From NCBI RefSeq assembly GCF_000498575.2, contig NZ_AWSQ01000010.1, positions 84,796 through 148,795 on the forward strand: a DNA stretch of 64,000 nucleotides, written 5' to 3'. This DNA comes from Pseudomonas taeanensis MS-3 (lineage in GTDB: Bacteria; Pseudomonadota; Gammaproteobacteria; Pseudomonadales; Pseudomonadaceae). Below, piece by piece: positions 41,659 through 50,944 of the stretch. Both the position numbers and the translations under genes were made by a program. The notes under the pieces are model-generated. The model had not been told where the DNA came from. It worked only from the letters and a program-made list of their open reading frames with translations, and did no database searches. The number at the start of each line of letters is the position of its first letter. The first letter of the stretch is position 1.

Positions 41659-43000
41659 GACGCGGCGCCCCGGACAGGTGCAGGGCGATCAAGCCGGCGC
41701 TTTGCTGCTCCAGCAGCTGAATCAAGCCCTTGCTGCGGCTGGCCAGCAGGCTGTGCAGGAACAGCAGCGGGATCGCCACCACCAGACCCAGCACGGTGGT
41801 GACCAGGGCCTGGGAAATACCATCGGCCATCAAGCGTGAGTCGCCGCCACCGCCCTGGGTGATGGCCTGGAAGGTGACGATCATGCCGGTCACGGTACCG
41901 AGCAAGCCGAGCAGCGGCGCCACCGCACAGAGCAGCTTGAGCAGGCTCTGGCCTTTCTCCAGCGGCGGGGTTTCCTGGAGGATGGCCTCATCGAGCTTCA
42001 ACTCCAGGGTCTCCAGGTCGGACAGCTGCGGCTTCGGCCCCAGCACGCCGATCACCCGGCCCAGCGGATTATCGTCGCGCGGCTCACTCAACGCGTGGAT
42101 CTGCGCCCTCACCCCTTGCCCCACGCGGAGCAGATAGACCATGCGCCAGAGCGCCAGCAACAGGCCGAACAGGCCCATGGCGACGATCAGCCAGCCAACC
42201 AGCCCGCCTTGTTGCACGCGATCCCACAGACTCGGCTGGCGCTGTAGCTGGGCCAACCAGGTGCCGCGACTCGGGTCGATGGGCAGGCTGGCGAGCGCCG
42301 CGCTGCTCTCCAGATAATCCTCGACCTGACCCAGCCCGGACGGCTGGCGCGGCGGCGCCAGCAATTCACCGGCATCGGCGTCGTAACGCAGGAAGGCGTC
42401 GTCGCTGAAGGCGGAGAACGCACCAACGCGCAGCACCGACTGCGCCTCGCGACGGCCATCGGCGGCGACCACCGGCAGCGCCACGCGCTCGACCCGGCCA
42501 CTGGCGGCAAGGTCTTCGAGCAGCAGCATCCAGTAGCCGTCGAGGTCTTCCGCCGAGGGCAAGGTGCGGCTTTCAGCCAGGGCGTTGAGGCGCTGCAGGC
42601 GCTCGGGGTACTGCGCGTTGAGCAGGCTGTCCTGCCACTGCCCGGCGACATCGCCGGCGCTCTGGCGGACCACGCCGAACAACTCGCCGAGGTGCCCGAC
42701 CCGTTGCGCCAGCAGCTTTTCCTGCTCGGCCAATTCGGCCTCCTGGCGGTCGAACTCGGCCTTCAAACCCTCGGCTTCGGATTTCTGCACCTGCAGGGCG
42801 GCTTTGGCGCTGGCCAGCCGCTGCGCGCGCTCGCCACGTTCAGTGATAAACGCCTGCTCGCGGCTGTGCATGGCGGCTACTTCGGCGGCACGCTCGCCAC
42901 GGATACGCTGCAGCAGTTGATCCGGGTTCAGCGTTTCAGCGGCCTGGACAATAATCGGTAGCAGACTCAAAGCGGCTACAACAAGAAAACGACGGCTCAT
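41651..43000 (-). CDS. TtpC-like long ExbB protein
   Basis: The 449-residue protein has a signal peptide (about 1-20), a periplasmic coiled-coil region (about 25-105), a second periplasmic domain (about 140-250), then a MotA/TolQ/ExbB channel domain from about 265. The channel domain includes LLKLLCAVAPLLGLLGTVTGMIVTFQAITQGGGGDSRLMADGISQALVTTVLGLVVAIPLLFLH. This layout matches TtpC, the extra protein that Vibrio-type TonB2 systems need. It overlaps both its neighbours by a few bases. Confidence 0.88.
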   Translation of the reverse strand: MSRRFLVVAALSLLPIIVQAAETLNPDQLLQRIRGERAAEVAAMHSREQAFITERGERAQRLASAKAALQVQKSEAEGLKAEFDRQEAELAEQEKLLAQRVGHLGELFGVVRQSAGDVAGQWQDSLLNAQYPERLQRLNALAESRTLPSAEDLDGYWMLLLEDLAASGRVERVALPVVAADGRREAQSVLRVGAFSAFSDDAFLRYDADAGELLAPPRQPSGLGQVEDYLESSAALASLPIDPSRGTWLAQLQRQPSLWDRVQQGGLVGWLIVAMGLFGLLLALWRMVYLLRVGQGVRAQIHALSEPRDDNPLGRVIGVLGPKPQLSDLETLELKLDEAILQETPPLEKGQSLLKLLCAVAPLLGLLGTVTGMIVTFQAITQGGGGDSRLMADGISQALVTTVLGLVVAIPLLFLHSLLASRSKGLIQLLEQQSAGLIALHLSGAPRRD

Positions 43001-43767
43001 TGCTTAGCCTCCTGGGCCAGGGTTTTCACCGGCAGGTCGAGCAACGCCGGTGCCTGCTCCTGGCGGGCGATGGCAATGGCCTGGTGCAGCGGGCGCCGCG
43101 CACTGCTGTCCAGCGCCTGCCAGCTACGACTCTGTGGGTCCCACCAGCCGCTTTCGTGGCCGTCGAGTGTCTGGAAATACAGCATCACCCGACCCAGGCG
43201 CAGAAACTCGACGCTGCGCGAACCCGCAGTGCCCGGCAGTTCACCGCGCCAGGCCTCCAGGGTGCGACCGTAATCGCTCTCGACCTGATAGGCCTCGAGG
43301 ATCCGTCGGTACTTTTCCGCCAGGCTGACATCGGCGCGCGGCAGCAGATCCTGCAGTTGCGCCAGGCGATCGCTGCGCTCGTCGGGCAGGAACGGCAAAT
43401 CGGCGGCGATGAACTCGCCGAGCACTTCGACCATGCGGCGCATCTGTGGAGTGACCGCCTCCTGGGTGCGCTCGATGCCGTCCAGCTGCGCCTGGTAACC
43501 GGCCAGCTCCTTGCGCTGGGCGACGACCAGTTCGCGCAACTGCGCGTTATAGCCCTGCAAGGCCTCCGCCTGCTGCAGCGCATCGCGGTACTCATTGAGC
43601 ATTTCGCGGCTGCTGTCATCGAGCTGCTCGATGCGCGCCTGGGAGGCCTTGGCTTCGGCGGCCAGCCGCTGGCTTTCGTCCAGCGCGGCGTCCAATGGCG
43701 CGGCCAGTAGCGGCGCACTGAGCAACGTCAGGGCAACGGCCAGCGAACGGAGGGGGTAAGGGTTCAT
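42997..43767 (-). CDS. DUF3450 periplasmic protein of the TonB2-type operon
   Basis: The 256-residue protein has a signal peptide (about 1-23), a long coiled coil (LDESQRLAAEAKASQARIEQLDDSSREMLNEYRDALQQAEALQGYNAQL) and the DUF3450 C-terminal part (DLPFLPDERSDRLAQLQDLLPRADVSLAEKYRRILEAYQVESDYGRTLEAW). It is the first gene of the six-gene TonB2-type operon, behind a Fur-like box, and overlaps the TtpC-like gene by four bases. Confidence 0.88.
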   Translation of the reverse strand: MNPYPLRSLAVALTLLSAPLLAAPLDAALDESQRLAAEAKASQARIEQLDDSSREMLNEYRDALQQAEALQGYNAQLRELVVAQRKELAGYQAQLDGIERTQEAVTPQMRRMVEVLGEFIAADLPFLPDERSDRLAQLQDLLPRADVSLAEKYRRILEAYQVESDYGRTLEAWRGELPGTAGSRSVEFLRLGRVMLYFQTLDGHESGWWDPQSRSWQALDSSARRPLHQAIAIARQEQAPALLDLPVKTLAQEAKQ

Positions 43768-43805
43768 GCAGGAAGAGTCCTCGACCGACAGGCTTACTTA
43801 AAAAG

Positions 43806-43818
43806 AGAAGCATTATCA
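43806..43818 (-). promoter_or_regulatory. Candidate Fur box of the TonB2-type operon
   Basis: On the minus strand GATAATGCTTCTC matches the 6-1-6 core GA(T/G)AAT-N-ATT(C/A)TC at nearly all positions. It lies 39 bases upstream of the DUF3450 start codon, where a promoter is expected. Confidence 0.55.
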
Positions 43819-43875
43819 TCTATAGCCGTAGGCGAAGACAACGGACAAAAAGCCACAGGGAAATAAGGGATTTCA

Positions 43876-43889
43876 TTGAGCCACGTCAA
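43876..43889 (+). promoter_or_regulatory. Candidate ANR/FNR box of oprG
   Basis: TTGAGCCACGTCAA keeps the TTGA-N6-TCAA core. A -10-like TAACAT lies at 43911-43916; the start of transcription expected from it (about 43924) places the box centre near -41.5, the standard activating position. Confidence 0.6.
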
Positions 43890-43957
43890 AAGCAGATTCG
43901 CTTAGCTCCCTAACATTGTCATCAACCCACATCACTGATGACTCGACTGGAGCCACT

Positions 43958-44644
43958 ATGCGTACCACCCTGCTCTCCGCTTCCCTGCTGGCCATGGCAT
44001 TGGTCACCCCCTTCGCCCAGGCCCACCAAGCCGGCGACATCATCGTGCGTGCAGGCGCCATCACCGTCGACCCACAGGAACAAAGCAGCGATATCTGGGT
44101 GGGTGCGCTAAACAGCAACGTGGTCGGCACTAAAGCCTCGCTGAACAGTGATACCCAGCTGGGGCTGAACTTCGCCTATATGCTGACCAGCCATGTCGGC
44201 ATCGAATTGCTGGCCGCGACCCCGTTCACTCATGACGTAGGCGTGAAAGGCATGCCAGGCCCGTTTGCCGGCCTCAACGGCAAGCTCGGTGAGCTCAAGC
44301 AATTACCGCCCACTCTGAGCATCCTGTACTACCCAATGGACAGCGGCTCGGCCTTCCAGCCCTATGCGGGCGCGGGCATCAACTACACCTGGTTCTTCGA
44401 CGACAAGTTGACCAGCGAAGCGGAAAACAAGGGCTTTAGCGGCCTGGACATGGAAGATTCCTGGGGCCTCGCCGCCCAGGTGGGCATGGACTACATGCTC
44501 AGCGACAACCTGATGATCAACGGCCAGGTACGCTATATCGACATCGACACCACTGGAACCACTTCCTTCGGCGGGCAGAAGGTCAAGGTCGACGTGGAAG
44601 TCGATCCCTGGGTCTACATGGTCGGTCTCGGCTACAAGTTCTGA
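43958..44644 (+). CDS. oprG: Outer-membrane protein OprG/OmpW
   Basis: The 228-residue protein has a signal peptide ending AQAHQ and the OmpW eight-strand barrel: GDIIVRAGAITVDPQE, NSDTQLGLNFAYMLTSHVGIELLAATPFTHDV, PTLSILYYPMD and FQPYAGAGINYTWFFDD, ending YMVGLGYKF. OmpW proteins form narrow hydrophobic channels for small molecules. The frame opens at 43916, but the signal peptide begins at the ATG at 43958. In P. aeruginosa oprG is anaerobically induced, which fits the ANR-like box. A terminator follows. Confidence 0.95.
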   Translation: MRTTLLSASLLAMALVTPFAQAHQAGDIIVRAGAITVDPQEQSSDIWVGALNSNVVGTKASLNSDTQLGLNFAYMLTSHVGIELLAATPFTHDVGVKGMPGPFAGLNGKLGELKQLPPTLSILYYPMDSGSAFQPYAGAGINYTWFFDDKLTSEAENKGFSGLDMEDSWGLAAQVGMDYMLSDNLMINGQVRYIDIDTTGTTSFGGQKVKVDVEVDPWVYMVGLGYKF

Positions 44645-44661
44645 GGATCGCACCCGCGCAT

Positions 44662-44692
44662 AAAAAAACCGGCACAAGAGCCGGTTTTTTAT
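44662..44692 (+). terminator. Bidirectional terminator after oprG
   Basis: AAAAAACCGGC, a short loop ACAAGA, and GCCGGTTTTTT form a hairpin with A- and T-runs 18 bases after the oprG stop; it can also end the convergent epimerase gene. Confidence 0.9.
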
Positions 44693-44711
44693 TCCCAAGG
44701 ACTGCCTTGGC

Positions 44712-45650
44712 TCAGCTCAACCCCAGCAACTGCTGCAGGCCGAAGCGAATCGAGGTGGGCGATGGCGGACGGTAGCATTCGAGCAGACGCTGGTTGTTCG
44801 CCCGCGAATGGCGGATGTCACCAGGGCGCGGCGGTGCGTAGCTGACCGCCGGCAAACCACCGAACAGGCTGCCGATTTCGCCCAGCAGCTGATTCAGGCT
44901 GACGCTCTGATTCCAGCCGACATTCACCGCGCCCTCCACCACCTGCGGCGCGGCCAGCGCCTGCAGCAGCAGCTCGACCAGGTCGGCGATATAGAAGAAG
45001 TCACGGGTCTGTTCGCCATCGCCGAACACGCTGATCGGCAGACCTTGCTGCGCGCGCGTGGTGAAGATGCTGATCACCCCAGAGTACGGCGAAGAGGGGT
45101 CCTGACGCGGCCCGAAGATATTGAAGAAGCGGAAGATCGCCGGTTCCAGCCCATGCTGACGCCGGTAGAAGTCCAGGTAGTGCTCGCTGGCCAGCTTGTC
45201 TGCCGCATAGGGGGTCAACGGCGCTTTGGCCGTCGCTTCGTCAATCGCCTGCCCTTCGCCATTGTTACCGTAGATCGCCGCGCTGGAGGCAAACAGCACG
45301 CGCCTGACGCCATGCTGTCGCATCGCCTCGCAGACGTTGAGGGTACCGACGAAGTTGCTCTGATGGGTGCTCACCGGGTCGTCCACCGAGGCTTGCACCG
45401 AGGCTACCGCCGCCAGGTGCACCACCGCACTGCAGCCGGCCACCGCCTGTAAGACCAGGGTGGCATCGGCCACATCGCCCTCGATCAATTGCAAACGCGG
45501 ATGGTCCAGCGGCAGGTTGTCGCGCTTGCCCATCGACAGGTTATCCAGCACCCGCACCGCATGGCCTTGCGCCAACAGCGCATCGACCAGGTGCGAACCG
45601 ATAAACCCGGCGCCGCCGGTGACCAGAATAGGGGAAAGGGGCTCAGACAT
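44712..45650 (-). CDS. NAD-dependent epimerase/dehydratase (extended SDR)
   Basis: The 312-residue protein begins with the Rossmann motif ILVTGGAGFIGSHLVDALLAQGHAVRVLDNLS, has the catalytic Y-x-x-x-K in TPYAADKLASEHYLDFY, and RFFNIFGPRQDPSSPYSGVIS, all features of UDP-sugar 4-epimerase-like SDRs. The frame extends to 45821, but the family start is the ATG at 45650. The next upstream gene overlaps it by eight bases. It probably supplies a sugar nucleotide for surface polysaccharide; the exact sugar is unknown. Confidence 0.9.
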   Translation of the reverse strand: MSEPLSPILVTGGAGFIGSHLVDALLAQGHAVRVLDNLSMGKRDNLPLDHPRLQLIEGDVADATLVLQAVAGCSAVVHLAAVASVQASVDDPVSTHQSNFVGTLNVCEAMRQHGVRRVLFASSAAIYGNNGEGQAIDEATAKAPLTPYAADKLASEHYLDFYRRQHGLEPAIFRFFNIFGPRQDPSSPYSGVISIFTTRAQQGLPISVFGDGEQTRDFFYIADLVELLLQALAAPQVVEGAVNVGWNQSVSLNQLLGEIGSLFGGLPAVSYAPPRPGDIRHSRANNQRLLECYRPPSPTSIRFGLQQLLGLS

Positions 45651-46527
45651 GACGGTAATATCGATCCAATAGGCTCGGCAGACCGGCGCGCCAGGCGCGT
45701 GGTTTGATACCGAAGGTGTGGAGGATTTTCTTGCAGGCCAGCACCGCATGCTGCGGCTCATCGCCGGCATCTGGACGCGCGGCGTGCGCTTGCGCGGCCA
45801 CTTCCTCGACCAGGCTGCCACGGAAGTTACGCGCCTCGCTCAACACCGCCTGACCCAGCCCCAGCGAAGTGGTCGCCTCATGCCCGCCATAGTGGTAGGT
45901 GCCCCACAGCGGCGACTGACAGTCGAGTTGCTTGAGTACCGCGAGAATCACCCGCGCCGCGTCATCGACCGGGGTCGGATTGCCGCGCCGATCATCGGCG
46001 AGCAACAAGGCGTCATCGCGCTCGGCGCGGGCCAGGAAACGACCGAGGCGCCCCTCGGAGCTCTCATCCAGTAGCCAGCCGAAACGCAGCAGTACATGCC
46101 GCGGGCAGGTCGCGCGCACGCTTTGCTCGAGCCGCCACAACGCCTGACCACGAACGCCCAATGGCTGCGGCTCTTCCTTTTCGCTGTAGGCGGTCACCCG
46201 CGAACCATCGAACACCCGGTAGCTGGACGGCTGCAGCAGGCGAATTTCATGGTGCTTGCACAGCTCGGCCAAGCGCTCGACCGCTCTTTCCTGAAGGGTC
46301 AGGCGCGTCTCGCAGACTTCTTCGGCCTGAAACCAGTCGAAGTAGTAGGCCAGATTGACCAACGCATCGGGGCGGGTCTCATCCAGCAGGTGAGTCAGGC
46401 TGGCGGCGTCCCAGCCGCTTTCCGGCGGACGAGGCGCCAGGAAGCCGATGTCCTCCTCGGCACCGAGGCGGATCAGCGCCTGTCCCAGGGCATTGCCGCC
46501 GCCCAGTAGCATCAAGCGCATTTGCAT
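45643..46527 (-). CDS. RmlD-like sugar-nucleotide binding reductase
   Basis: The 294-residue protein begins MQMRLMLLGGGNALGQALIRLG, a modified Rossmann G-G-x-x-A-x-G motif, and has LVNLAYYFDWFQAEEVCE, LLQPSSYRVFDG and HVLLRFGWLLDE, resembling dTDP-4-dehydrorhamnose reductase-like SDRs. A clear Y-x-x-x-K is not seen, so catalysis may differ or be lost. It overlaps the epimerase gene by eight bases, which points to a joint task. I recall the same pair after oprG in P. aeruginosa. Confidence 0.82.
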   Translation of the reverse strand: MQMRLMLLGGGNALGQALIRLGAEEDIGFLAPRPPESGWDAASLTHLLDETRPDALVNLAYYFDWFQAEEVCETRLTLQERAVERLAELCKHHEIRLLQPSSYRVFDGSRVTAYSEKEEPQPLGVRGQALWRLEQSVRATCPRHVLLRFGWLLDESSEGRLGRFLARAERDDALLLADDRRGNPTPVDDAARVILAVLKQLDCQSPLWGTYHYGGHEATTSLGLGQAVLSEARNFRGSLVEEVAAQAHAARPDAGDEPQHAVLACKKILHTFGIKPRAWRAGLPSLLDRYYRHV

Positions 46528-46871
46528 GGTTGTTCGCTGCGATCAATCGCGTCAGGCGCACTCATGGGGCAATACGGCGAAGCACTGGCCTCGCGCCCTT
46601 GCTCATCGCTCCTGACTCGACCACCGCCTCTCTCCCGGCTTGGCATTATCGTAGTTAGACGCTGGCACAGCGCCAAAGTGTCGCATTTTGCGGGTTTAAG
46701 CGCGCGCCGTCACTAGTCGCACGCGGCGCATCGGCGACAATCAGCGCAAAATCGAGCCACGCCGAGGCGCAGTAGCAGCTGCGCGGCAGTCAAGAAACAC
46801 GCCCATACGCCACCCACCCTCCCGCCGCGTCGAGCGCTATCCACGCACCTAGCGGGTGCTCGCAAACCGGC
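46528..46871. other. Intergenic region at the block junction
   Basis: No gene or convincing terminator is seen in these 344 bases. A weak dyad GCGCCG-N14-CGGCGC lies at 46704-46729. From memory, the P. aeruginosa-like gene order ends just before this stretch and the importer module begins just after it. Confidence 0.4.
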
Positions 46872-47927
46872 TCAGGCGGTCAGTACGCGACAAGCCGCCG
46901 CCGGGATGGTCACCGACACCGGGTTGCCGATACTCAAGCCAATGCTCTGACAAGGCGTGCTCAACGCGGTCAGTGAGACGCCGGAGCATTCGATGGTGGT
47001 TTCGACGGTCGCGCCGCTGTCGCGCACGAAGGTCACGGTGCCCGGCAGGCAGTTGCCGGCAGAGGCCTGGGGCAACGACAACTGCAGGTCTTCCGGGCGC
47101 ACCAGCAGCTTGATGCTGGCGCCGGCCTGAATGCTCTCGCAGATCGGCACCTGCAACGCCGCGCCGCCGGGCAGGCCGACCCGGCCGCTGCCCAGCGCAG
47201 TCGCCGGAAAAATATTGCCGCTGCCAATGAAGTCGGCGACGAAGGCGTTGGCCGGATTGCGGTAGATCTCGATTGGCGTGCCGACCTGCTGCACCCGATG
47301 CTCGCCGAGCACCACCACGATATCGGCCATGGTCATGGCCTCGCGCTGGTCATGGGTGACCAGGATGGTGGTGATGTTCAGGCGCTGCTGCAGCTGGCGG
47401 ATCTCGATCTGCATGGACTCGCGCAACTTGGCATCCAGCGCCGACAGGGGTTCGTCCAACAGCAGCAGTTTCGGTCGCGCGGCAATCGCCCGGGCAATCG
47501 CCACGCGTTGGCGCTGACCGCCAGAAAGCTTGGCCACCGGACGGTCGACCATTTCCTGCAACTGGATCAGCTGCAGCAGTTCGGTCACCCGCGCCTGCTG
47601 ATCGACCTTGCTCACGCCACGCAAGCGCAGCGGATAGGCGATGTTCTCACCGACGGTCATGTGCGGAAACAGCGCCAGCGACTGGAACACCATGCCGAAG
47701 TTGCGCTGGTGCGCCGGGGTGTGGCCGATGTCCTGACCGTCCAGGCGGATCTCCCCGTCGCTGAGGGTTTCCAGACCGGCGATCATGCGCAGCAGGGTGG
47801 TTTTGCCACAGCCCGAAGGGCCGAGGAAGCACACCAGCTTGCCCTCCGGCAGGTGCAGGTTGACGTCCGTCACGGCGCAGGCCGAGCCATAGTGTTTCCC
47901 GACGTTTTCTAGAACTAATCCGCTCAT
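46872..47927 (-). CDS. Polyamine/opine-type ABC importer ATPase (PotA-like)
   Basis: The 351-residue protein has Walker A LGPSGCGKTT, signature LSGGQRQR, Walker B LLLLDEPLSALD and the H-loop ILVTHDQREAMTMAD, followed by a C-terminal TOBE domain (about 240-351), as in PotA/FbpC importers. The ATG at 47927 begins MSGLVLENVGKHYGS. It is the last of four minus-strand transporter genes. The substrate is likely a polyamine, guanidino compound or similar cation, judged from neighbouring genes. Confidence 0.9.
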   Translation of the reverse strand: MSGLVLENVGKHYGSACAVTDVNLHLPEGKLVCFLGPSGCGKTTLLRMIAGLETLSDGEIRLDGQDIGHTPAHQRNFGMVFQSLALFPHMTVGENIAYPLRLRGVSKVDQQARVTELLQLIQLQEMVDRPVAKLSGGQRQRVAIARAIAARPKLLLLDEPLSALDAKLRESMQIEIRQLQQRLNITTILVTHDQREAMTMADIVVVLGEHRVQQVGTPIEIYRNPANAFVADFIGSGNIFPATALGSGRVGLPGGAALQVPICESIQAGASIKLLVRPEDLQLSLPQASAGNCLPGTVTFVRDSGATVETTIECSGVSLTALSTPCQSIGLSIGNPVSVTIPAAACRVLTA

Positions 47928-47981
47928 GCGGCACCTCGAATATGCTGTTGCCGGCAAGCCGCCACGGCCTGCCCGGCTGAA

Positions 47982-48839
47982 TTAAAAGGACACGCCACCT
48001 TCGCCGACCAGCTTCTCCAGCGCCCAGATCAGGGCGAAGTCGATCAGCACGATCAGCACGGCGAACGAGAAAACCGTCGGGTCGAGGGATGACACGGTGC
48101 GGCTGTACATCCAGATCGGCACGGTCATCACGTCGATGTTGTAGAGGAAGTAGGTCACGGTGAATTCGTTGAACGAGATGATGAAGGCCAGCAGCATCCC
48201 CGCCAGAATCCCCGAGCGCATCAGCGGCACCACCACATCGACGATGGCGCGCAGCGGCGAGGCGCCGAGCATTTTTGCGGCCTCCTCGACCTCGCTGCCG
48301 ATCGACAGCATGGCCGCGGTGCAATTTCTCACCACGAACGGCAAGGCGAGGATCACATGGGCGATCACCAGCCGCGAGGTGTTGAGCTGAAACGGCAAGC
48401 TGTCGAATATCAGCAACAGCGCCAAGCCCAGCACCACCATGGGAAACACCAGCGGCAGCGACATCAGCTGCAGCGCCGCCGCCTTGCCGCGGAACTCGCA
48501 GCGCACCAGCGCATAGGCGGCCGGCACCGCGATCAAGGTGGCGAACAGCATGCTCAGGGTGGCCACCAGCAGACTGGTAGTGAACGCCTGACCGAGGCTC
48601 AGCACGTCACTGGCGTCCGGCGAGACGAAGGTGTTCCAGGCCGCCTGGTACCACTGCAGGCTGTAGCTGGCCGGTGGGAAATCGAGGTTCGAGGCGCCGC
48701 TGAACGACATCACGATCATGGTCAGGATCGGCAACACCGCCAGCAGCAGGATGACCCCGGACAGGCCCATGGCGAAACGCCCGGTTTCACCCGGCAAGGG
48801 GGCGGCACCGCGGAACAGGCTCTTGAGTAGGTTGCTCAT
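47982..48839 (-). CDS. ABC importer permease (PotC-like)
   Basis: The 285-residue inner-membrane protein has six spans and the EAA loop IGSEVEEAAKMLGASPLRAIVDVVVPLMRSGI, typical of PotC-type permeases. It overlaps the PotB-like gene by four bases and precedes the ATPase gene by 54 bases. Confidence 0.92.
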   Translation of the reverse strand: MSNLLKSLFRGAAPLPGETGRFAMGLSGVILLLAVLPILTMIVMSFSGASNLDFPPASYSLQWYQAAWNTFVSPDASDVLSLGQAFTTSLLVATLSMLFATLIAVPAAYALVRCEFRGKAAALQLMSLPLVFPMVVLGLALLLIFDSLPFQLNTSRLVIAHVILALPFVVRNCTAAMLSIGSEVEEAAKMLGASPLRAIVDVVVPLMRSGILAGMLLAFIISFNEFTVTYFLYNIDVMTVPIWMYSRTVSSLDPTVFSFAVLIVLIDFALIWALEKLVGEGGVSF

Positions 48840-49744
48840 TGCGAAGCCTCGAGGATGCGCCGACGGCGGCCGGTGACGAATTCGGAGAAGGTCATGATCG
48901 CCAGCGTGGTGACGATCAGCACCACCCCGGCGGCTGACGCGGCGGGCCAGTTCATCAGCGGGGCGATCTGGTCATGCACCATCACCGCGAGCATCGGCAC
49001 CCGGCGGCCACCGAGCAGCAGCGGCACCACGAAACTGCTGGCGTTGTAGGCGAACACCAGGGTGGCGCCGGTGATGATGCCCGGCAGGCTCATCGGCAAC
49101 ACCACCTGACGGAACACCTGCAAGCGACTGGCGCCGAGGGTCGCGGCCGCCTCCTCATAGCTGCGTGCAACGCCGCGCATGGCGCTGGCGATCGGCAGCA
49201 CCGCCAACGGAAAGGCAGTCTGCACCAGGCCCATCAGCACGCCCGTCTGGTTGTACAGCAACATCACTGGTCGATCGATCAGGCCCAGGCCCAACAGCGC
49301 CTGGTTGAGCATCCCGCCCGGACCGAGGATCACCAGCCAGCCGTAGCTTTGCAGCAGCAGATTGACCAGCAAGGGCATCAGCACCGCGGCGAGGAACACC
49401 CGGCGCAACAGCGGCGACTGCAGGCGCGACATGCAGTAGCCAACCGGAGTCGCCAGCAGCACCGCGATCAGCGCGCTGACCAGGGCCAGACGCAGGGTCA
49501 GCAGCAGCGATTTGAGGTAATAGGGTTCGAGCAACTGGGCGTAGCTGGCCAGGCTGAAACCGCTCCACTCCGCACCCTTGGTGCCGACGCTCATGCGCAG
49601 CACCAGCAGGCTGGCGGCAATCAACACGCCGAGGAACAGCATCGACGGCGTCAGGAACAGCCAGGCCCGTGCCGAGGGGGAAATCGTCTTGGCCGGGCGC
49701 AGGGGCGCCGCGCCGACCGGACGGGTCAGAGTTGAATGTGCCAT
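48836..49744 (-). CDS. ABC importer permease (PotB-like)
   Basis: The 302-residue protein has six spans and the EAA loop VARSYEEAAATLGASRLQVFRQVVLPMSLPGI. A short cytoplasmic N-terminus precedes ARAWLFLTPSMLFLGVLIAASLLVL. The frame opens at 49786, but the ATG at 49744 fits the family better. It forms the channel with the PotC-like permease. Confidence 0.92.
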   Translation of the reverse strand: MAHSTLTRPVGAAPLRPAKTISPSARAWLFLTPSMLFLGVLIAASLLVLRMSVGTKGAEWSGFSLASYAQLLEPYYLKSLLLTLRLALVSALIAVLLATPVGYCMSRLQSPLLRRVFLAAVLMPLLVNLLLQSYGWLVILGPGGMLNQALLGLGLIDRPVMLLYNQTGVLMGLVQTAFPLAVLPIASAMRGVARSYEEAAATLGASRLQVFRQVVLPMSLPGIITGATLVFAYNASSFVVPLLLGGRRVPMLAVMVHDQIAPLMNWPAASAAGVVLIVTTLAIMTFSEFVTGRRRRILEASQ

Positions 49745-49840
49745 TTCGCTGATCTCATCAGTACAGAAGGGTGCCGCACACCGCACAGAGGCTCGCAGGC
49801 CCGCTGCGCGGTGCTGTTGACGGCAGGTACCGTAGCTACA

Positions 49841-50944
49841 TCAGGAAGAGAAGATTTCCGTGTAGCGGCGAATCCACTGGTCGTGCACGGTGGCCAGGAA
49901 GGCGTTGTCGTGCATGATCGCCTTCTCCGAGATCTGCTCGGGCGTGAGGATGTACGGGCTCTTGCGCGCCTCGGCGGAGATGATCGCCTTGGCGTTGACC
50001 GGGCCGTTGAAGATGTCCTCGGCCATCTTGCCCTGCACCAGCGGGTCGAGCGAGTGGTCGATGAAGGCGTAGGCCAGGTCAGTATCGCCCGGGCGGTGCT
50101 TGGGCATGACCGAGAGCATCAGGTCGGTATAGAAGCCTTCTTTCATGCCGAAGGTGGCGCCCAGGCCGTAGGACGGATCGCGGATCTGCTTGGGGAAAAA
50201 CGCCGGCGCATAGAGGCCGCCCATGTCCAGCGAGCCGGTGCGGAACAATTCGGCGATCTGATTGGGATTCTCGCCCAGGGTAATCACCCGGTCCTTGAGC
50301 TTCTCGAGCAGCTTGAAGCCCGGCTCGACGTTGTGCTCGTCACCGCCAGCCAGCTTGGCGGCGATGATGATCAGGTCCATGGCCTCGGTCCAGTTCGGCG
50401 GCGGCAGGAAGATGTTCGGCGCCATATCCTTGTCCCACAGGGCGGCGTAGCTGTCCGGCGCTTCTGTCACGGTGCGGGTGCTGTAGATCAGGCTGTTGCA
50501 CCACAGCAGGTAGCCGATGCCATGGCCGCCGGCGCCGGTCTGGTACTGCGCCGGCACATCGCGCAGGTTGGGAATGCGGTTGAGGTCGGGCTTTTCCAGC
50601 AGCCCGGCGCTGGCCAGGCCTTCGGCGCCGACGCCGGCCAGGGTGATGATGTCGTATTGCGGGCGATCACCGGCGGCCTTGAGCTTGGCGACCATCTCCG
50701 AGGTGCTGCCGGTGCGGTCGGCGATTACCTTGGCGCCGGTCTTGGCTTCGAAGGTCGCAGCGATATTGCGCAGCGCCGCCAAACCGGTGTCATCCGACCA
50801 GGTGAGCAGACGTAGGGTCTTGCCCTGGAACTGCATGTCGCCGGCGCTGGCCTTGATGAAGGGAAAGGACAAGGCCGCGGCAGCCACGGAAGCGGCGCCC
50901 ACCGTCTTGATGAATTGTCTTCTGCTGAAATCGTGTTCGCTCAT
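49841..50944 (-). CDS. ABC importer solute-binding protein with Tat signal (PotD-like)
   Basis: The 367-residue protein begins with a twin-arginine signal (SRRQFIKTVGAASVAAAALSF) and then shows the PotD/extracellular family 1 fold: GKTLRLLTWSDDTGLAALRNIAATFEAKTGAKVIAD, YLLWCNSLIYSTRTV and DLAYAFIDHSLDPLVQGKMAEDIFNG. Tat export implies it folds in the cytoplasm. It is the first gene of the importer set. The ligand is not readable but is probably a small cationic amine. Confidence 0.9.
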   Translation of the reverse strand: MSEHDFSRRQFIKTVGAASVAAAALSFPFIKASAGDMQFQGKTLRLLTWSDDTGLAALRNIAATFEAKTGAKVIADRTGSTSEMVAKLKAAGDRPQYDIITLAGVGAEGLASAGLLEKPDLNRIPNLRDVPAQYQTGAGGHGIGYLLWCNSLIYSTRTVTEAPDSYAALWDKDMAPNIFLPPPNWTEAMDLIIIAAKLAGGDEHNVEPGFKLLEKLKDRVITLGENPNQIAELFRTGSLDMGGLYAPAFFPKQIRDPSYGLGATFGMKEGFYTDLMLSVMPKHRPGDTDLAYAFIDHSLDPLVQGKMAEDIFNGPVNAKAIISAEARKSPYILTPEQISEKAIMHDNAFLATVHDQWIRRYTEIFSS

